Shown here: positions 8,394 to 16,864 of the stretch, in pieces
How the letters are laid out: each line of letters starts with the position of its first letter
Numbering within the stretch: position 1 is the stretch's first letter
Assembly: GCA_900473415.1 (NCBI GenBank)
Contig: UCLR01000032.1
Span: forward strand, 62,001-126,000
Reading direction: 5' to 3'
DNA length: 64,000 nt
From: Hyphomicrobiales bacterium
GTDB taxonomy: Bacteria; Pseudomonadota; Alphaproteobacteria; Rhizobiales; Beijerinckiaceae
Notes under the pieces: generated by a model
Seen by the model: the letters and a program-made list of their open reading frames with translations, nothing else
Database searches by the model: none
Told to the model about the DNA's origin: nothing
Made by a program: the position numbers and the translations under genes

Positions 8394-9611
8394 ATGCACC
8401 CGAAACGCGTCGCCGACTATTACGGGATCGACGCCGTGCCAGGCTTCGTGGCGCGCATGGTCAATTCTGCGCACAGGCATGTCCCGGAATTGGCCGGCTT
8501 GCGCGGCATTGCCATTCTGACGGTCGTGATGGGGCACCTGCTGCAGCGTGTCGAACGCTTCTACGGACGCGAAACGCTCAACCAGATCGAGACCTTCATC
8601 CTCGCTGTCCTGGCGACACCCTTCTCAGGCTGCAGGCTGCTTTTCTGCATTACCGGATATACGCTTGCGGTCCATGTAAGCAAAAACATTCAGAGAAATA
8701 ATTCTTTCTTGGACATATCTTTTCTCAAGAAAAGATTACTGAGATTATGGCCGCCATACGCCATAATATTATTATCTACATTCATTTTTATCAAGATGAC
8801 CGAATACGAACCGGAAAGGACATATCATTTTCACGCTGCGCCGGAATCGATGACGCTGAGCCTGAGCGCGAGCCTGCTTTACCTCCATGCTTTGGTTTTC
8901 AATACATTTCCTCGCCTCTTCCCGCCCGGCTGGTATCTCGAGGCGCATATTCAGTTTCTCCTGATCGCGCCGCTGCTGTTCAAGCCCTATGCGAAGCTGA
9001 AGTCCCCGGAGCTGAAATTCAAAATCGGAATGGCGGCCCTGGCCGTATCGACCCTGCTCGCCATGATTGCGTCGAAATACGGCACGCGCGGGATCCAATA
9101 CTCGGTCGTCTCGTTCTTCCCGTATTTCCTGGTCGGAGCCCTGGCTGCTGAATTCCGCGCCCGCGCGAGCTATCAGCACCTCGCGCGGACGCTCGAGCGG
9201 GTGCCGCTAGGCCTGCTCGGTCTGACGACGCTGATCCTCCTCGGCGCGCCCTGGGGTGCGATATGGTGGCAGCTTCCGGCGCAACTCCTCGCCATCGCCG
9301 CCATCATGACGGCCTGTCTCGCCGGGCCGTCACGTTTCCGCGCCGCCATGAGCGATCGACACCTGACGCGGATCGGCATCGCATCCTTCTCGATCTACCT
9401 GGTCCATCTCCAGATCCTGCAGATCGTGGTGCCGATCATCGTCGAGCGCTGCCGCGACTATCCTTTCCTGGCCGTGGCTCTCATCTGCGGCACGGTCGGA
9501 ATAGGCCTCGTGCTGGTGCTGTCCTTCGTCTTCTATTGGGTCGTCGAGCGCCCCTTCGTCGCGCTGTCGCTGCAGTTGAAAGGGTCGTTCTCCGCCGCGC
9601 GGTCGGCGTAA
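8394..9611 (+). CDS. acyltransferase family 3 (OafA/YrhL-like) membrane protein
   Basis: This is an integral membrane O-acyltransferase of the kind that acetylates or otherwise acylates surface polysaccharides. The N-terminal signature E-L-A-G-L-R-G-I-A-I-L-T-V-V-M-G-H carries the conserved Arg and His, and about ten hydrophobic helices follow, ending in F-Y-W-V-V-E-R-P-F, a usual acyltransferase-3 terminus. I start it at the ATG at 8394, about 30 residues before the first conserved block. The stretch at about 8680-8830 is clearly AT-rich compared with its neighbours, which suggests transfer or mosaic origin. No glycosyltransferase genes flank it, so the acceptor is unknown. Confidence 0.85.
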   Translation: MHPKRVADYYGIDAVPGFVARMVNSAHRHVPELAGLRGIAILTVVMGHLLQRVERFYGRETLNQIETFILAVLATPFSGCRLLFCITGYTLAVHVSKNIQRNNSFLDISFLKKRLLRLWPPYAIILLSTFIFIKMTEYEPERTYHFHAAPESMTLSLSASLLYLHALVFNTFPRLFPPGWYLEAHIQFLLIAPLLFKPYAKLKSPELKFKIGMAALAVSTLLAMIASKYGTRGIQYSVVSFFPYFLVGALAAEFRARASYQHLARTLERVPLGLLGLTTLILLGAPWGAIWWQLPAQLLAIAAIMTACLAGPSRFRAAMSDRHLTRIGIASFSIYLVHLQILQIVVPIIVERCRDYPFLAVALICGTVGIGLVLVLSFVFYWVVERPFVALSLQLKGSFSAARSA

Positions 9612-9732
9612 AGGCGATATCCGGGGCAGCCGGCATCGGCGGCACGCGTCGCGCGGGCGGAAAAGCTGTACGACTGTGCCCTCGCCTGGTTGATCACGGC
9701 GCTGGCACGGTTGCCTGCCGTCCCGGTGCCGG

Positions 9733-10485
9733 TCAGGGCCGCCCCAACCGCTCCAGTGCTGTTCTGAAAGGTGCATCCGAGACGCGGATGAAGCCGAGAT
9801 AGGGGTGGTCCATATCGATGATGAGGACCAGCGCGACGCTGACGGACAGCGCGCAGGCCAGCAGCGTGAGCACGACCGTCCCGTTGCCCGGCGCGAGGAG
9901 GCCGAACGACGCAAAGAGCAAGGTGAACCACAGGATCAGCACCGCGAGGAAGGGCGCGGGAAACCCGCCCACCTCCGTTTCAGTGCGCAGCCATCTCGCC
10001 TCCGCGATATCGCCACTGACCTGAATCGCCCGCGCCCGAAGCAGATGCTGTGCGTCGGTCTGCGGCGCCAAGGTTCGCAGGCCCTCCTGAATCGCCTCGA
10101 CATCGAACCCCTCGGCGAGCGCGACGTTGCGACCCTCGTCGCCCTGCTCGACGCTCAGCCTGGCTTCGACGGCCTTGCGAAGCGCCTCCCGCAGCGGCTG
10201 TGTCTCGGGGCCGTAACGCGCCAGGACGCGATCGAGCAGCACGACGCGCGCCGCCGAGGTTCGCCTCTCCATGCCGGCATCGTCGAAGGATCGCTTCGCC
10301 GAGGCGATGAGCAGGCCCAGCGCCAGCGCCGAAAGCGTCCCGATGATCGCCGTCGCCAGCTTGATCGCATCCCGGGATTCGGCCGCCAGATGATGGTCGG
10401 GCAAGCGCGATCGCAGCGCCATCCCCGCGAGCGCCGCGCCGAACACACACAGGAAGGCGATGCAGCCGATGACGATGGGGCTCAT
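9733..10485 (-). CDS. DUF4239 (bestrophin-like domain) membrane protein
   Basis: This is a 250-residue membrane protein. It has one N-terminal hydrophobic helix, a second at about residues 45-65 (I-G-T-L-S-A-L-A-L-G-L-L-I-A-S-A), a long charged middle, and two more helices at about 180-220. The L-G-L-L-I-A-S-A-K-R-S-F-D segment and the late F-A-S-F-G-L-L-A-P motif match the DUF4239 pattern. No function is established for the family. It appears to be a single-gene unit. Confidence 0.72.
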   Translation of the reverse strand: MSPIVIGCIAFLCVFGAALAGMALRSRLPDHHLAAESRDAIKLATAIIGTLSALALGLLIASAKRSFDDAGMERRTSAARVVLLDRVLARYGPETQPLREALRKAVEARLSVEQGDEGRNVALAEGFDVEAIQEGLRTLAPQTDAQHLLRARAIQVSGDIAEARWLRTETEVGGFPAPFLAVLILWFTLLFASFGLLAPGNGTVVLTLLACALSVSVALVLIIDMDHPYLGFIRVSDAPFRTALERLGRP

Positions 10486-10564
10486 TGTGCGCGTCTATGG
10501 CCAGCGCCCGAGAGCGCAAGCCGGCAAGATATCGTCGCGTTGACGTTAGGTCCACCGCCTCCCG

Positions 10565-11449
10565 TCAGCGTCTCGCGAAGTCCGCCCGCACCTCGGCCGC
10601 GCTCGCGGGGCGGCCGCCTGCTGCCTCGACCAACCGGACCGTCTCCGCGATCAGCGCGGCATTGGTCTTCGTGCAGCCGAAGGGCGCATCCTCCAGCCCG
10701 CCGCGGACATGGACGCCACGCGCGACCGCGGGGCCGATCAGCCCGGAAAGATCGACGCCGAGCCCGGCGATCATCACCGGCGCCTCTGGCGCATCCTCCG
10801 CCAAGAGCTTCAGATGCGCGTCGAGCGCCCATTCGCGCGGCGGGAAGCCCCAGGCGAAGGCGTCGGAAAACATAAGCCGGTAGATCGGCATCGGCATGCC
10901 GGGATAGGCCTTGGCCAGCGCCGCGCCCAGACGCGTGAAGCCGGGCTCGTAGATCGCATAGCTCGGATGGACCTTGTGGCGCTGCGCCACCTCCATCCCC
11001 TCGCGGATATGCTCGCCGGGATTCTGGTAGATGAAGCCGGCCTCGCCTTCGGGGATGCCGGCGAAGGTGGTCCAGTTGCAGGAGCCGGGATCGAGCACGC
11101 CCCATTCGGCGAGCCCGCGCTTCGCCAACTCCTCAAGATGGGTGTAGCGGCCGGAGCCGATCATGTCCCCCGCATAGCCCGAGCCGAGAATCGGGATCGT
11201 CGGATAGACGATGGCGTCGACCCTGGCGCGAATGCCCTCGATCGCCTGTGCATAGAGCTCCCAGTCGTCACGCTGGCGGCCCGTCGCAGGATCGTAGACA
11301 TGCAGATGCACGATCGCCGCGCCGGCCTGGACCGCAGCAATACCATCCGCGACGATATCGGCGATGCTGGTCGGGATGCCGGGCTGGCGCTCCTTGCCCC
11401 AGGGCCCGTTGATCGCGGCCTCGATCCAGATCGGTGTGGTCACAGGCAT
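10565..11449 (-). CDS. beta-keto acid cleavage enzyme (BKACE / 3-keto-5-aminohexanoate cleavage family)
   Basis: This is a zinc-dependent enzyme of the BKACE family. Such enzymes transfer a beta-keto acid onto acetyl-CoA to give acetoacetate plus a new CoA ester. The N-terminal I-E-A-A-I-N-G-P-W-G, the metal motif V-H-L-H-V-Y-D and the C-terminal G-V-H-V-R-G-G-L-E-D are family hallmarks. At 294 residues from the ATG at 11449 (AGGA just upstream) it has the family length. It is divergent from an acyl-CoA synthetase gene. The actual keto acid is not readable from the sequence. Confidence 0.88.
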   Translation of the reverse strand: MPVTTPIWIEAAINGPWGKERQPGIPTSIADIVADGIAAVQAGAAIVHLHVYDPATGRQRDDWELYAQAIEGIRARVDAIVYPTIPILGSGYAGDMIGSGRYTHLEELAKRGLAEWGVLDPGSCNWTTFAGIPEGEAGFIYQNPGEHIREGMEVAQRHKVHPSYAIYEPGFTRLGAALAKAYPGMPMPIYRLMFSDAFAWGFPPREWALDAHLKLLAEDAPEAPVMIAGLGVDLSGLIGPAVARGVHVRGGLEDAPFGCTKTNAALIAETVRLVEAAGGRPASAAEVRADFARR

Positions 11450-11462
11450 TTCCTCGTTCGGC

Positions 11463-11486
11463 CTTTGTGGCTTTGTGGCTTTGTGC
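11463..11486. repeat. three tandem 8-bp repeats (CTTTGTGG)
   Basis: Two exact copies of CTTTGTGG and a third ending in C lie head to tail, starting 14 bp upstream of the BKACE start codon in the divergent intergenic region. They could be a regulator site or simple slippage. Confidence 0.6.
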
Positions 11487-11576
11487 AGACCGTAAGCCGC
11501 ATCGCCCGGGCTTGTCAGCCTGCCCGGCCGCCGTTCAGGATCGGCCGACTGCACGGGAACGGAGTGAGGCGACCCC

Positions 11577-13202
11577 ATGCTGGAGCGCGGCACCACCTAT
11601 GACGACACGCTGCGCCATTTCGCCTGGCGCATACCGGAGCGCTTCAATATCGGCGCGGCCTGCTCGGACGCCCATGCTGACGGCAGCCACCGGCCGGCGC
11701 TGGTTTTCGAGGAGGACGGCGGCAAGGTCTCGACCCTGTCTTTCGACGATCTCGCGCGCGCCTCAAACCGCTTTGCGAACCTGCTTGCCGCCCACGGCAT
11801 CGGGCCCGGCGAGCGCGTCGGCATCCTGCTGCCGCAATCGCCGCAGACGGCAATCGCCCATCTCGGCACCTACAAGCGCGCGGCCATCGCGCTGCCGCTC
11901 TTCATCCAGTTCGGCCCCGACGCGCTGGAGCATCGGCTGGGCCACAGCGGCGCCAGCGTGCTCGTCACCGACCTGGAGAACATCGGCAAAGTCGAAGCGA
12001 TCCGTGACGCGCTGCCGAATCTCCGGCGGATCTTTGTTATCGGCGGCGCCGGCCACACCGATTTCGAAGCGGAGATGGCGAAGGCCTCGGATCGCTTCAC
12101 AGCGGCAGACACCCGCGCCGACGACCCGGCGCTGATCATCTACACCTCCGGCACGACGGGAAAGCCGAAGGGTGCGCTGCACGCCCACCGCGTCCTGCTC
12201 GGCCATCTGCCGGGCGTGCAGATGCCGCAGGATTTCTTCCCTAAAGGCCATGACCTGTTCTGGACGCCGGCCGACTGGGCCTGGATCGGCGGCCTGCTCG
12301 ACGTGCTGCTGCCGAGCCTCTATTGCGGCGTGCCGGTGCTGGCCTCGCGCGCTCGCAAATTCGACCCCGAGGCTGCCTTCGCGCTGATGGCGCGGCACAA
12401 GGTGCGCAACGCCTTCCTGCCGCCGACCGCGCTCAAGCTGATGCGCCAGGTCCGCGATCCCCGGCGTTTCGGTTACGCCATGCGCTCGATCGGCACCGGT
12501 GGCGAGACGCTCGGCGCCGACATGCTGGACTGGAGCCGCGAGACCTTCGGCTTCCCGGTCAATGAGTTCTACGGCCAGACCGAGGCAAACCTCCTCGTCT
12601 CGAACTGCGCGAGCCTCTTTCCGGTGAAGCCGGGCTCGATGGGCCGCGCGGTGCCCGGCCATCGCGTCGCCGTCATTTCGCCCGAGGGCGAGGAACTGCC
12701 GCCAAGCGAGCAGGGGCTGATCGCGGTGGCCCGGCCAGACCCCGTGATGATGCTGGAATACTGGAACCAGCCCGAGGCGACGGCAGCGAAGTTCATCGGC
12801 GACTGGCTCGTCACCGGCGACACAGGCGCACGCGACGAGGAAGGCTATTTCTGGTTTCAGGGCCGCGACGACGACATCATCTCCTCGGGCTCCTACCGCA
12901 TCGGGCCGGGCGATATCGAGGACTGCATCATCCGCCACCCGGCTGTGCTGATGGTTGCGGTGGTCGGCGTGCCGGACCCAGTGCGCACCGAGATCGTCAA
13001 GGCCTTCGTGTTGCCGAGGCCCGATGTCGAGCCGACGCCCGAGCTCGCGGCTGAGATCCAGGACTTCGTGAAGGACCGGCTGGCCGCCTATCAATATCCC
13101 CGCGCGGTCGAATTCGTCGCCGAACTGCCGATGACCGCGACGGGGAAGATCAGGCGAAAGGATCTGCGGGATCAGGAGATCGCCAGGCAACAAGGCCGCT
13201 GA
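11577..13202 (+). CDS. AMP-binding acyl-CoA synthetase
   Basis: This is an adenylate-forming ligase that should activate a carboxylic acid to its CoA thioester through an acyl-AMP. Motifs in order are the P-loop Y-T-S-G-T-T-G-K-P-K-G (about residue 188), the A5-like F-Y-G-Q-T-E (about 330), V-T-G-D-T-G (about 415), and the C-terminal catalytic lysine in M-T-A-T-G-K-I-R-R. The closest type is the acetyl/medium-chain synthetase group. A GAGG sequence lies 7 nt before the ATG. It is divergent from the BKACE gene, so it may make the CoA ester used in the same pathway (inference). Confidence 0.88.
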   Translation: MLERGTTYDDTLRHFAWRIPERFNIGAACSDAHADGSHRPALVFEEDGGKVSTLSFDDLARASNRFANLLAAHGIGPGERVGILLPQSPQTAIAHLGTYKRAAIALPLFIQFGPDALEHRLGHSGASVLVTDLENIGKVEAIRDALPNLRRIFVIGGAGHTDFEAEMAKASDRFTAADTRADDPALIIYTSGTTGKPKGALHAHRVLLGHLPGVQMPQDFFPKGHDLFWTPADWAWIGGLLDVLLPSLYCGVPVLASRARKFDPEAAFALMARHKVRNAFLPPTALKLMRQVRDPRRFGYAMRSIGTGGETLGADMLDWSRETFGFPVNEFYGQTEANLLVSNCASLFPVKPGSMGRAVPGHRVAVISPEGEELPPSEQGLIAVARPDPVMMLEYWNQPEATAAKFIGDWLVTGDTGARDEEGYFWFQGRDDDIISSGSYRIGPGDIEDCIIRHPAVLMVAVVGVPDPVRTEIVKAFVLPRPDVEPTPELAAEIQDFVKDRLAAYQYPRAVEFVAELPMTATGKIRRKDLRDQEIARQQGR

Positions 13203-13206
13203 AGGG

Positions 13207-13250
13207 CGCGGGAACCCCTCTCCCGTGTGGGAGAGGGGTTCCCGCGCCGT
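13207..13250. terminator. strong hairpin between convergent genes
   Basis: A perfect 19-bp stem (13207-13225 with 13230-13248, loop GTGT) lies just after the synthetase stop. It is followed on the plus strand by CGTTTC. It can end transcription from either side, although the T tract is weak. The inner part is a GGGAGAGGGG-type palindrome. Confidence 0.65.
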
Positions 13251-13272
13251 TTCAGGACAAGCCGAGCAAGCG

Positions 13273-14115
13273 TCAGCGCGCCTCCACCACCAGCTCGAAG
13301 GTCATCAGCACCGGGTTGTTTCCCCGGACCAGCCGACCGCTCGCCAGCGCACTGGTATAGTCCACCAGCGCAACGTCGATGCTGGCCTCGCTCTCCGCAA
13401 TCGCCCCACCGGTGATCGCGACCTCGGTGGCAAAATTCTCCACGACCCCGCCATCGGCAAGCCGCGCCCCGATGGTCGAACCGACGCCGCCATGGATCGT
13501 CGCCGCACGGATGTCCTGCTCCCGGCAGAAGGCTTCCAGCGCCCCGCAGAAATCGATGTTCGGCTTGACCCGCAGCGCGAAGAAGCGCCCCTCCCGCGAT
13601 GCTCCGAGGATCGGGGCGGCCTGCGGCCCGAACAGCTTGAAATTCGTCTCGCTGTCCGGCTCGGCCACGAAGGCAGCGCCGTCGAGCCCGACGGCCGGCA
13701 CGGTGATCGTCTCCGCCACCACCGTCTCGTCCGGCAGGATATGGCCGCCGCTGCGCTTGCCCCCGGCTTCCGTCCACAGCGCATGGGCATGGAAGAACGG
13801 CGCGCCGTCGCGCTGGCCGAAGGTCATTGCACCGACCTCAACGCGCGCGATGCCGCCCGGCCGGAAGGTCGCGCTGTAGAAGGCGGCGTGCTCCGGCGTC
13901 TCGGAGAGCGCCGGCATCACATAGGCGAAGGGCGAAAGCGCAAGCCCGTCGAGCTTCACAACGCCCGACGTGAAGCCCGCCGCCGCGAAGCCCCGCCTGA
14001 CCGCTTCCAGCAGCGGCAGCCCTGCCTGCAGCGCCATCGGGAAGCGCAAGCCATGGCAGGCCGCCCACTGGATGCGTTCCGGCGTCCCGGTGCCCGGCTG
14101 TTCGATCCGCCTCAC
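13273..14115 (-). CDS. tandem PPC-domain (DUF296) protein
   Basis: This protein has two copies of the PPC/DUF296 domain. The first (about residues 20-150) carries H-A-H-A-L-W and G-G-H-I-L-P. The second (about 165-275) carries the related I-H-G-G-V-G-S motif. Single PPC domains occur in AT-hook proteins and in small bacterial proteins that often sit next to BKACE and other catabolic genes. It starts with GTG, and the GTGA overlaps the stop of the upstream acyl-CoA synthetase, so the two are translationally coupled. No AT-hook is present. The function is unknown. Confidence 0.78.
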   Translation of the reverse strand: MRRIEQPGTGTPERIQWAACHGLRFPMALQAGLPLLEAVRRGFAAAGFTSGVVKLDGLALSPFAYVMPALSETPEHAAFYSATFRPGGIARVEVGAMTFGQRDGAPFFHAHALWTEAGGKRSGGHILPDETVVAETITVPAVGLDGAAFVAEPDSETNFKLFGPQAAPILGASREGRFFALRVKPNIDFCGALEAFCREQDIRAATIHGGVGSTIGARLADGGVVENFATEVAITGGAIAESEASIDVALVDYTSALASGRLVRGNNPVLMTFELVVEAR

Positions 14116-15749
14116 GAAGCCTTGTTCCCCCTCAGCCAGTCGAGTTCGCCGCGCTTCTCGAGCTCGTCCTTGACGAGGCGCTTGGGCACCTTGCCATAGC
14201 CCGATTTAGGCAGTGCCTCCCAGAAGAAGAAGCGCTTCGGCATCTTGTAGCGTGCGATCTTCTCCCCAAGGAAGTCCGCGATCTCGGCCTCGCTGGCGCT
14301 CTGTCCTGGTCGCGCGACGCAGACCGCGACGCCGATCTCGCCCCAGACAGGATCGGGCAGGCCGAGCACCGCCACCTCCGCGATCGCCGGATGGGTCAGG
14401 ATCTTCTCCTCGATCTCGCGCGGATAGATGTTCGAGCCGCCGGAGATGTACATGTCCGAGGCCCGGCCGGTGATGTAGACGAAGCCCTGGTCGTCCATGT
14501 GGCCGAGGTCGCCGGTGCGGAACCAGCCGTCGCGGAAGGATTTCGCATTGGCTTCCGGGTTGTCGTAGTAGCCCGCGAAGACGGCCGGACCGATCACGCA
14601 GATCTCGCCCTGCACGCCGGGCGCGACTTCCTTCCCATCATCGTCCTGGATCTGCACCTGCATGCCGGTGCGCTCGAACCCGCAGGTGCCGATGCGCGCA
14701 TGCGGCCCGTCCTCCGGCTCGTGCAGCGCCGGCGGCAGCACGGTGATGTTGCCGGTCACCTCGCCCAGCCCGAAATACTGCACGATCACTTTGCCGAGCT
14801 TCTTCAGCGCAGCCTTCTGGTCCTCGCGATACATCGGCGCGCCCGCATAGATGATGTAGCGCAGGCTCGAATGATCGTGCTGGTCCGCGGCCGGATGCTC
14901 GACGAGCATCTTCAGGATCGTCGGCACGGTGAAAATGTTGCTGACCCGATGCTTCGCGATCAGCCGATAGGCCTCGTCGATATCGAAACGCTCCGTCGGG
15001 AGCAGGATCGAGGTGGCGCCGCGGGCCGACATCATCAGCTGGTGCACGCCGGCGCCATGCGAAAGCGGCGCGACGACCAGCGAGGCGTCAGCCTCCGTCG
15101 AGCCCGGCACGAGATCGCAGAGATGGTTCGTCACCACGAAGCTCATCTGGCCATGGGTCAGCACAGCGGCCTTGGAGCGCCCGGTCGTGCCCGAGGTGAA
15201 GAAGAACCAGCAGGGATCGTCCCGCTCGACCGCCGCATTCTCGACGCGCTCGCCGCGATGGCGGGCGATCACCGCACCGACCTCGTCCTCGCCGAAAGCG
15301 CCCTCCCCGATCCGCCAGGTGAACTCGGGCGCCGGGCTCGCCGCCGCGACCGCAGCTGCATGCTCCGGGAAGTCGCCATGACAGAGGAAGCCCTTCGCGC
15401 CCGAGGCCGTCGCAAGATAAGCGACCTCGTCCGGCAGCAGGCGGAAATTGGTCGGCACCCAGACGGCGCCCAGCCGGAAGGTCGCGAACATCGAGACGAA
15501 CATCGCATCGCAATTCTTCGAATGGACGAGCACGCGGTCTCCCTTGCCGATGCCGCGCGCCCTTAGGCCGGCGGCGAGCGCCGACACCTGCGCGTCCATC
15601 TCGCGCCAGTCCAGCGTCCTGCCGCCCCAGATGAAGGCGGGGTGCGCGGCCAGGCGGCGTGCATTCTGAGTCACGATATGGGCGAGGTTCATCACCCGCC
15701 GTGACATCGGCACGACGCCTCCCAACGGGGCTGCGGTTACGGCGCTCAT
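14112..15749 (-). CDS. AMP-binding acyl-CoA synthetase (FadD/long-chain-like)
   Basis: This is a second adenylate-forming CoA ligase of 545 residues. Motifs are F-F-T-S-G-T-T-G-R-S-K-A-A (the P-loop, about residue 185), Y-F-G-L-G-E in the A5 position, F-R-T-G-D-L-G and the S-G-Y-G-K-V-P-K-R terminus with the catalytic lysine. It begins M-S-A-V-T-A-A-P at 15749, two bases after the iclR stop, and overlaps the DUF296 gene at its end. The three genes form one operon, so IclR probably controls this ligase. The substrate is not evident. Confidence 0.88.
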   Translation of the reverse strand: MSAVTAAPLGGVVPMSRRVMNLAHIVTQNARRLAAHPAFIWGGRTLDWREMDAQVSALAAGLRARGIGKGDRVLVHSKNCDAMFVSMFATFRLGAVWVPTNFRLLPDEVAYLATASGAKGFLCHGDFPEHAAAVAAASPAPEFTWRIGEGAFGEDEVGAVIARHRGERVENAAVERDDPCWFFFTSGTTGRSKAAVLTHGQMSFVVTNHLCDLVPGSTEADASLVVAPLSHGAGVHQLMMSARGATSILLPTERFDIDEAYRLIAKHRVSNIFTVPTILKMLVEHPAADQHDHSSLRYIIYAGAPMYREDQKAALKKLGKVIVQYFGLGEVTGNITVLPPALHEPEDGPHARIGTCGFERTGMQVQIQDDDGKEVAPGVQGEICVIGPAVFAGYYDNPEANAKSFRDGWFRTGDLGHMDDQGFVYITGRASDMYISGGSNIYPREIEEKILTHPAIAEVAVLGLPDPVWGEIGVAVCVARPGQSASEAEIADFLGEKIARYKMPKRFFFWEALPKSGYGKVPKRLVKDELEKRGELDWLRGNKAS

Positions 15750-15751
15750 CT

Positions 15752-16609
15752 TCAGGCTCTCCCTGTCTTGATCCGTCGCGGTGCGGGCCTGGCCTCGCTG
15801 CCGCGACGGGCAACGAACATCTGCGCCAGCAGCGCTTCCATACGCGCCGCCTCGCGTCCTAAAAGCGCCGACAGCTCCGCCTGCCGGGTGGTGCCCATGC
15901 GGCTGTCGATCGCCGCGACGGAAAGCGCCCCGGCGACGCGCCCGTCCGGATAATAGAAGGCCCTGCCCATCCCCCAGGAACTCGTGACGAGCCGGCCGGG
16001 ATTGATCGAAAAGCCACGCTGACGCGTCTCGGCGATATCGGCCTTGAGAGCCTGCGGCGCGAAGCCGGGATAGCGCTCCAGCAGCACGGCTTCGTTGGCG
16101 GCGATGATGCGGTCCACATCGTCGTCCGGCAGCGCAGCCAGCATGGCGAGCGAACCCGCCCCGACCCCAAGCGGATGCTGGTCCCCGGTCTGCAGCGCAT
16201 GTGTCCGGACGGGATAGGTGCCCTCCTCCCGATGCAGGCAGATCGCGTAGTTCTCGCGCCGCACGGTCAGGAAGCTCGTATCCCGCGTCTCGCCCGCGAG
16301 GCGCCGCAGGCTGTCCATCGCCATCTCCAGCAGACCGTGACGGCGCGCCGCCAGCACGCCGAGCACGAAGGCCTCCTCGCCCAGACAATAGTGGCGCGTC
16401 AGCGGCTCCTGCTCGACGAGCCCGGCCCGCATCAGCGCCAGCAGCAATCGGCGCACCGTCGGCTTGTTGAGCCTGCTGCCGGCGACGATCTCGCCAAGCG
16501 GCAGGCCTTCGGCCGGCTCCCGCCCGATCAGCGAGAGCAGCCCGAGCGCGCGGTCGACGCTCTGCGAACCGGACAGGCCGGCTCCGGCAGCGAGGCTAAG
16601 TGGCGGCAA
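15752..16609 (-). CDS. IclR-family transcriptional regulator
   Basis: This is a DNA-binding regulator. The N-terminal winged helix (about residues 12-75) reads S-V-D-R-A-L-G-L-L followed by L-N-K-P-T-V-R-R-L-L-L-A-L. The C-terminal effector-binding domain has D-T-S-F-L-T-V-R and the final V-A-A-I-D-S-R-M segment. I favour the TTG at 16609, which has GGAGG 5 nt upstream; a GTG at 16630 with AAGG is the alternative. It heads the operon with the acyl-CoA synthetase and is divergent from the TRAP transporter, so both are its likely targets. Effectors of this family are usually small carboxylates. Confidence 0.87.
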   Translation of the reverse strand: MPPLSLAAGAGLSGSQSVDRALGLLSLIGREPAEGLPLGEIVAGSRLNKPTVRRLLLALMRAGLVEQEPLTRHYCLGEEAFVLGVLAARRHGLLEMAMDSLRRLAGETRDTSFLTVRRENYAICLHREEGTYPVRTHALQTGDQHPLGVGAGSLAMLAALPDDDVDRIIAANEAVLLERYPGFAPQALKADIAETRQRGFSINPGRLVTSSWGMGRAFYYPDGRVAGALSVAAIDSRMGTTRQAELSALLGREAARMEALLAQMFVARRGSEARPAPRRIKTGRA

Positions 16610-16776
16610 ACGTTCCTCCCGGCGATCCACGATATGGACCTTATTTTTATGAATGAAGCCTAGATCTCCCCTTTGCGGATTGCAATGCGGACATACACGT
16701 GCAAACCTGCAGGTCGTCTCCGCTGCCTGATCATTCACAGTGTGGACCGCAATCGACGCCGACAGAGATCGGCGCG

Positions 16777-16855
16777 AAGGGAGGAATGGATGATGACCAT
16801 CGAGGCACCCCGCGCAGCGGGCGCGAGCGAAACGCGCCCGGCGACCCCTATCTGA
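16777..16855 (+). other. short leader frame with strong ribosome binding site
   Basis: AAGGGAGG at 16777-16784 is followed at 8 nt by an ATG (16793) that opens a 20-codon frame beginning M-T-I-E-A-P-R and ending in TGA at 16853-16855. The frame is in register with the TRAP gene, whose ATG comes three codons after the TGA. The TGA overlaps the TRAP gene's own GAGG site. It may be a coupled leader peptide or the old N-terminus cut off by a nonsense change. Confidence 0.45.
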
Positions 16856-16864
16856 GGTCGCCGC

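Noticed and set aside
8150-8701. 183-codon plus-strand frame upstream of and overlapping the acyltransferase start
   Set aside because: There is no ribosome site or recognisable domain, and it overlaps the conserved N-terminus of the acyltransferase in another frame.
15750-16388. Upstream extension of the acyl-CoA synthetase frame
   Set aside because: It overlaps iclR in another frame. The conserved N-terminus of the ligase begins at 15749, right after the iclR stop.
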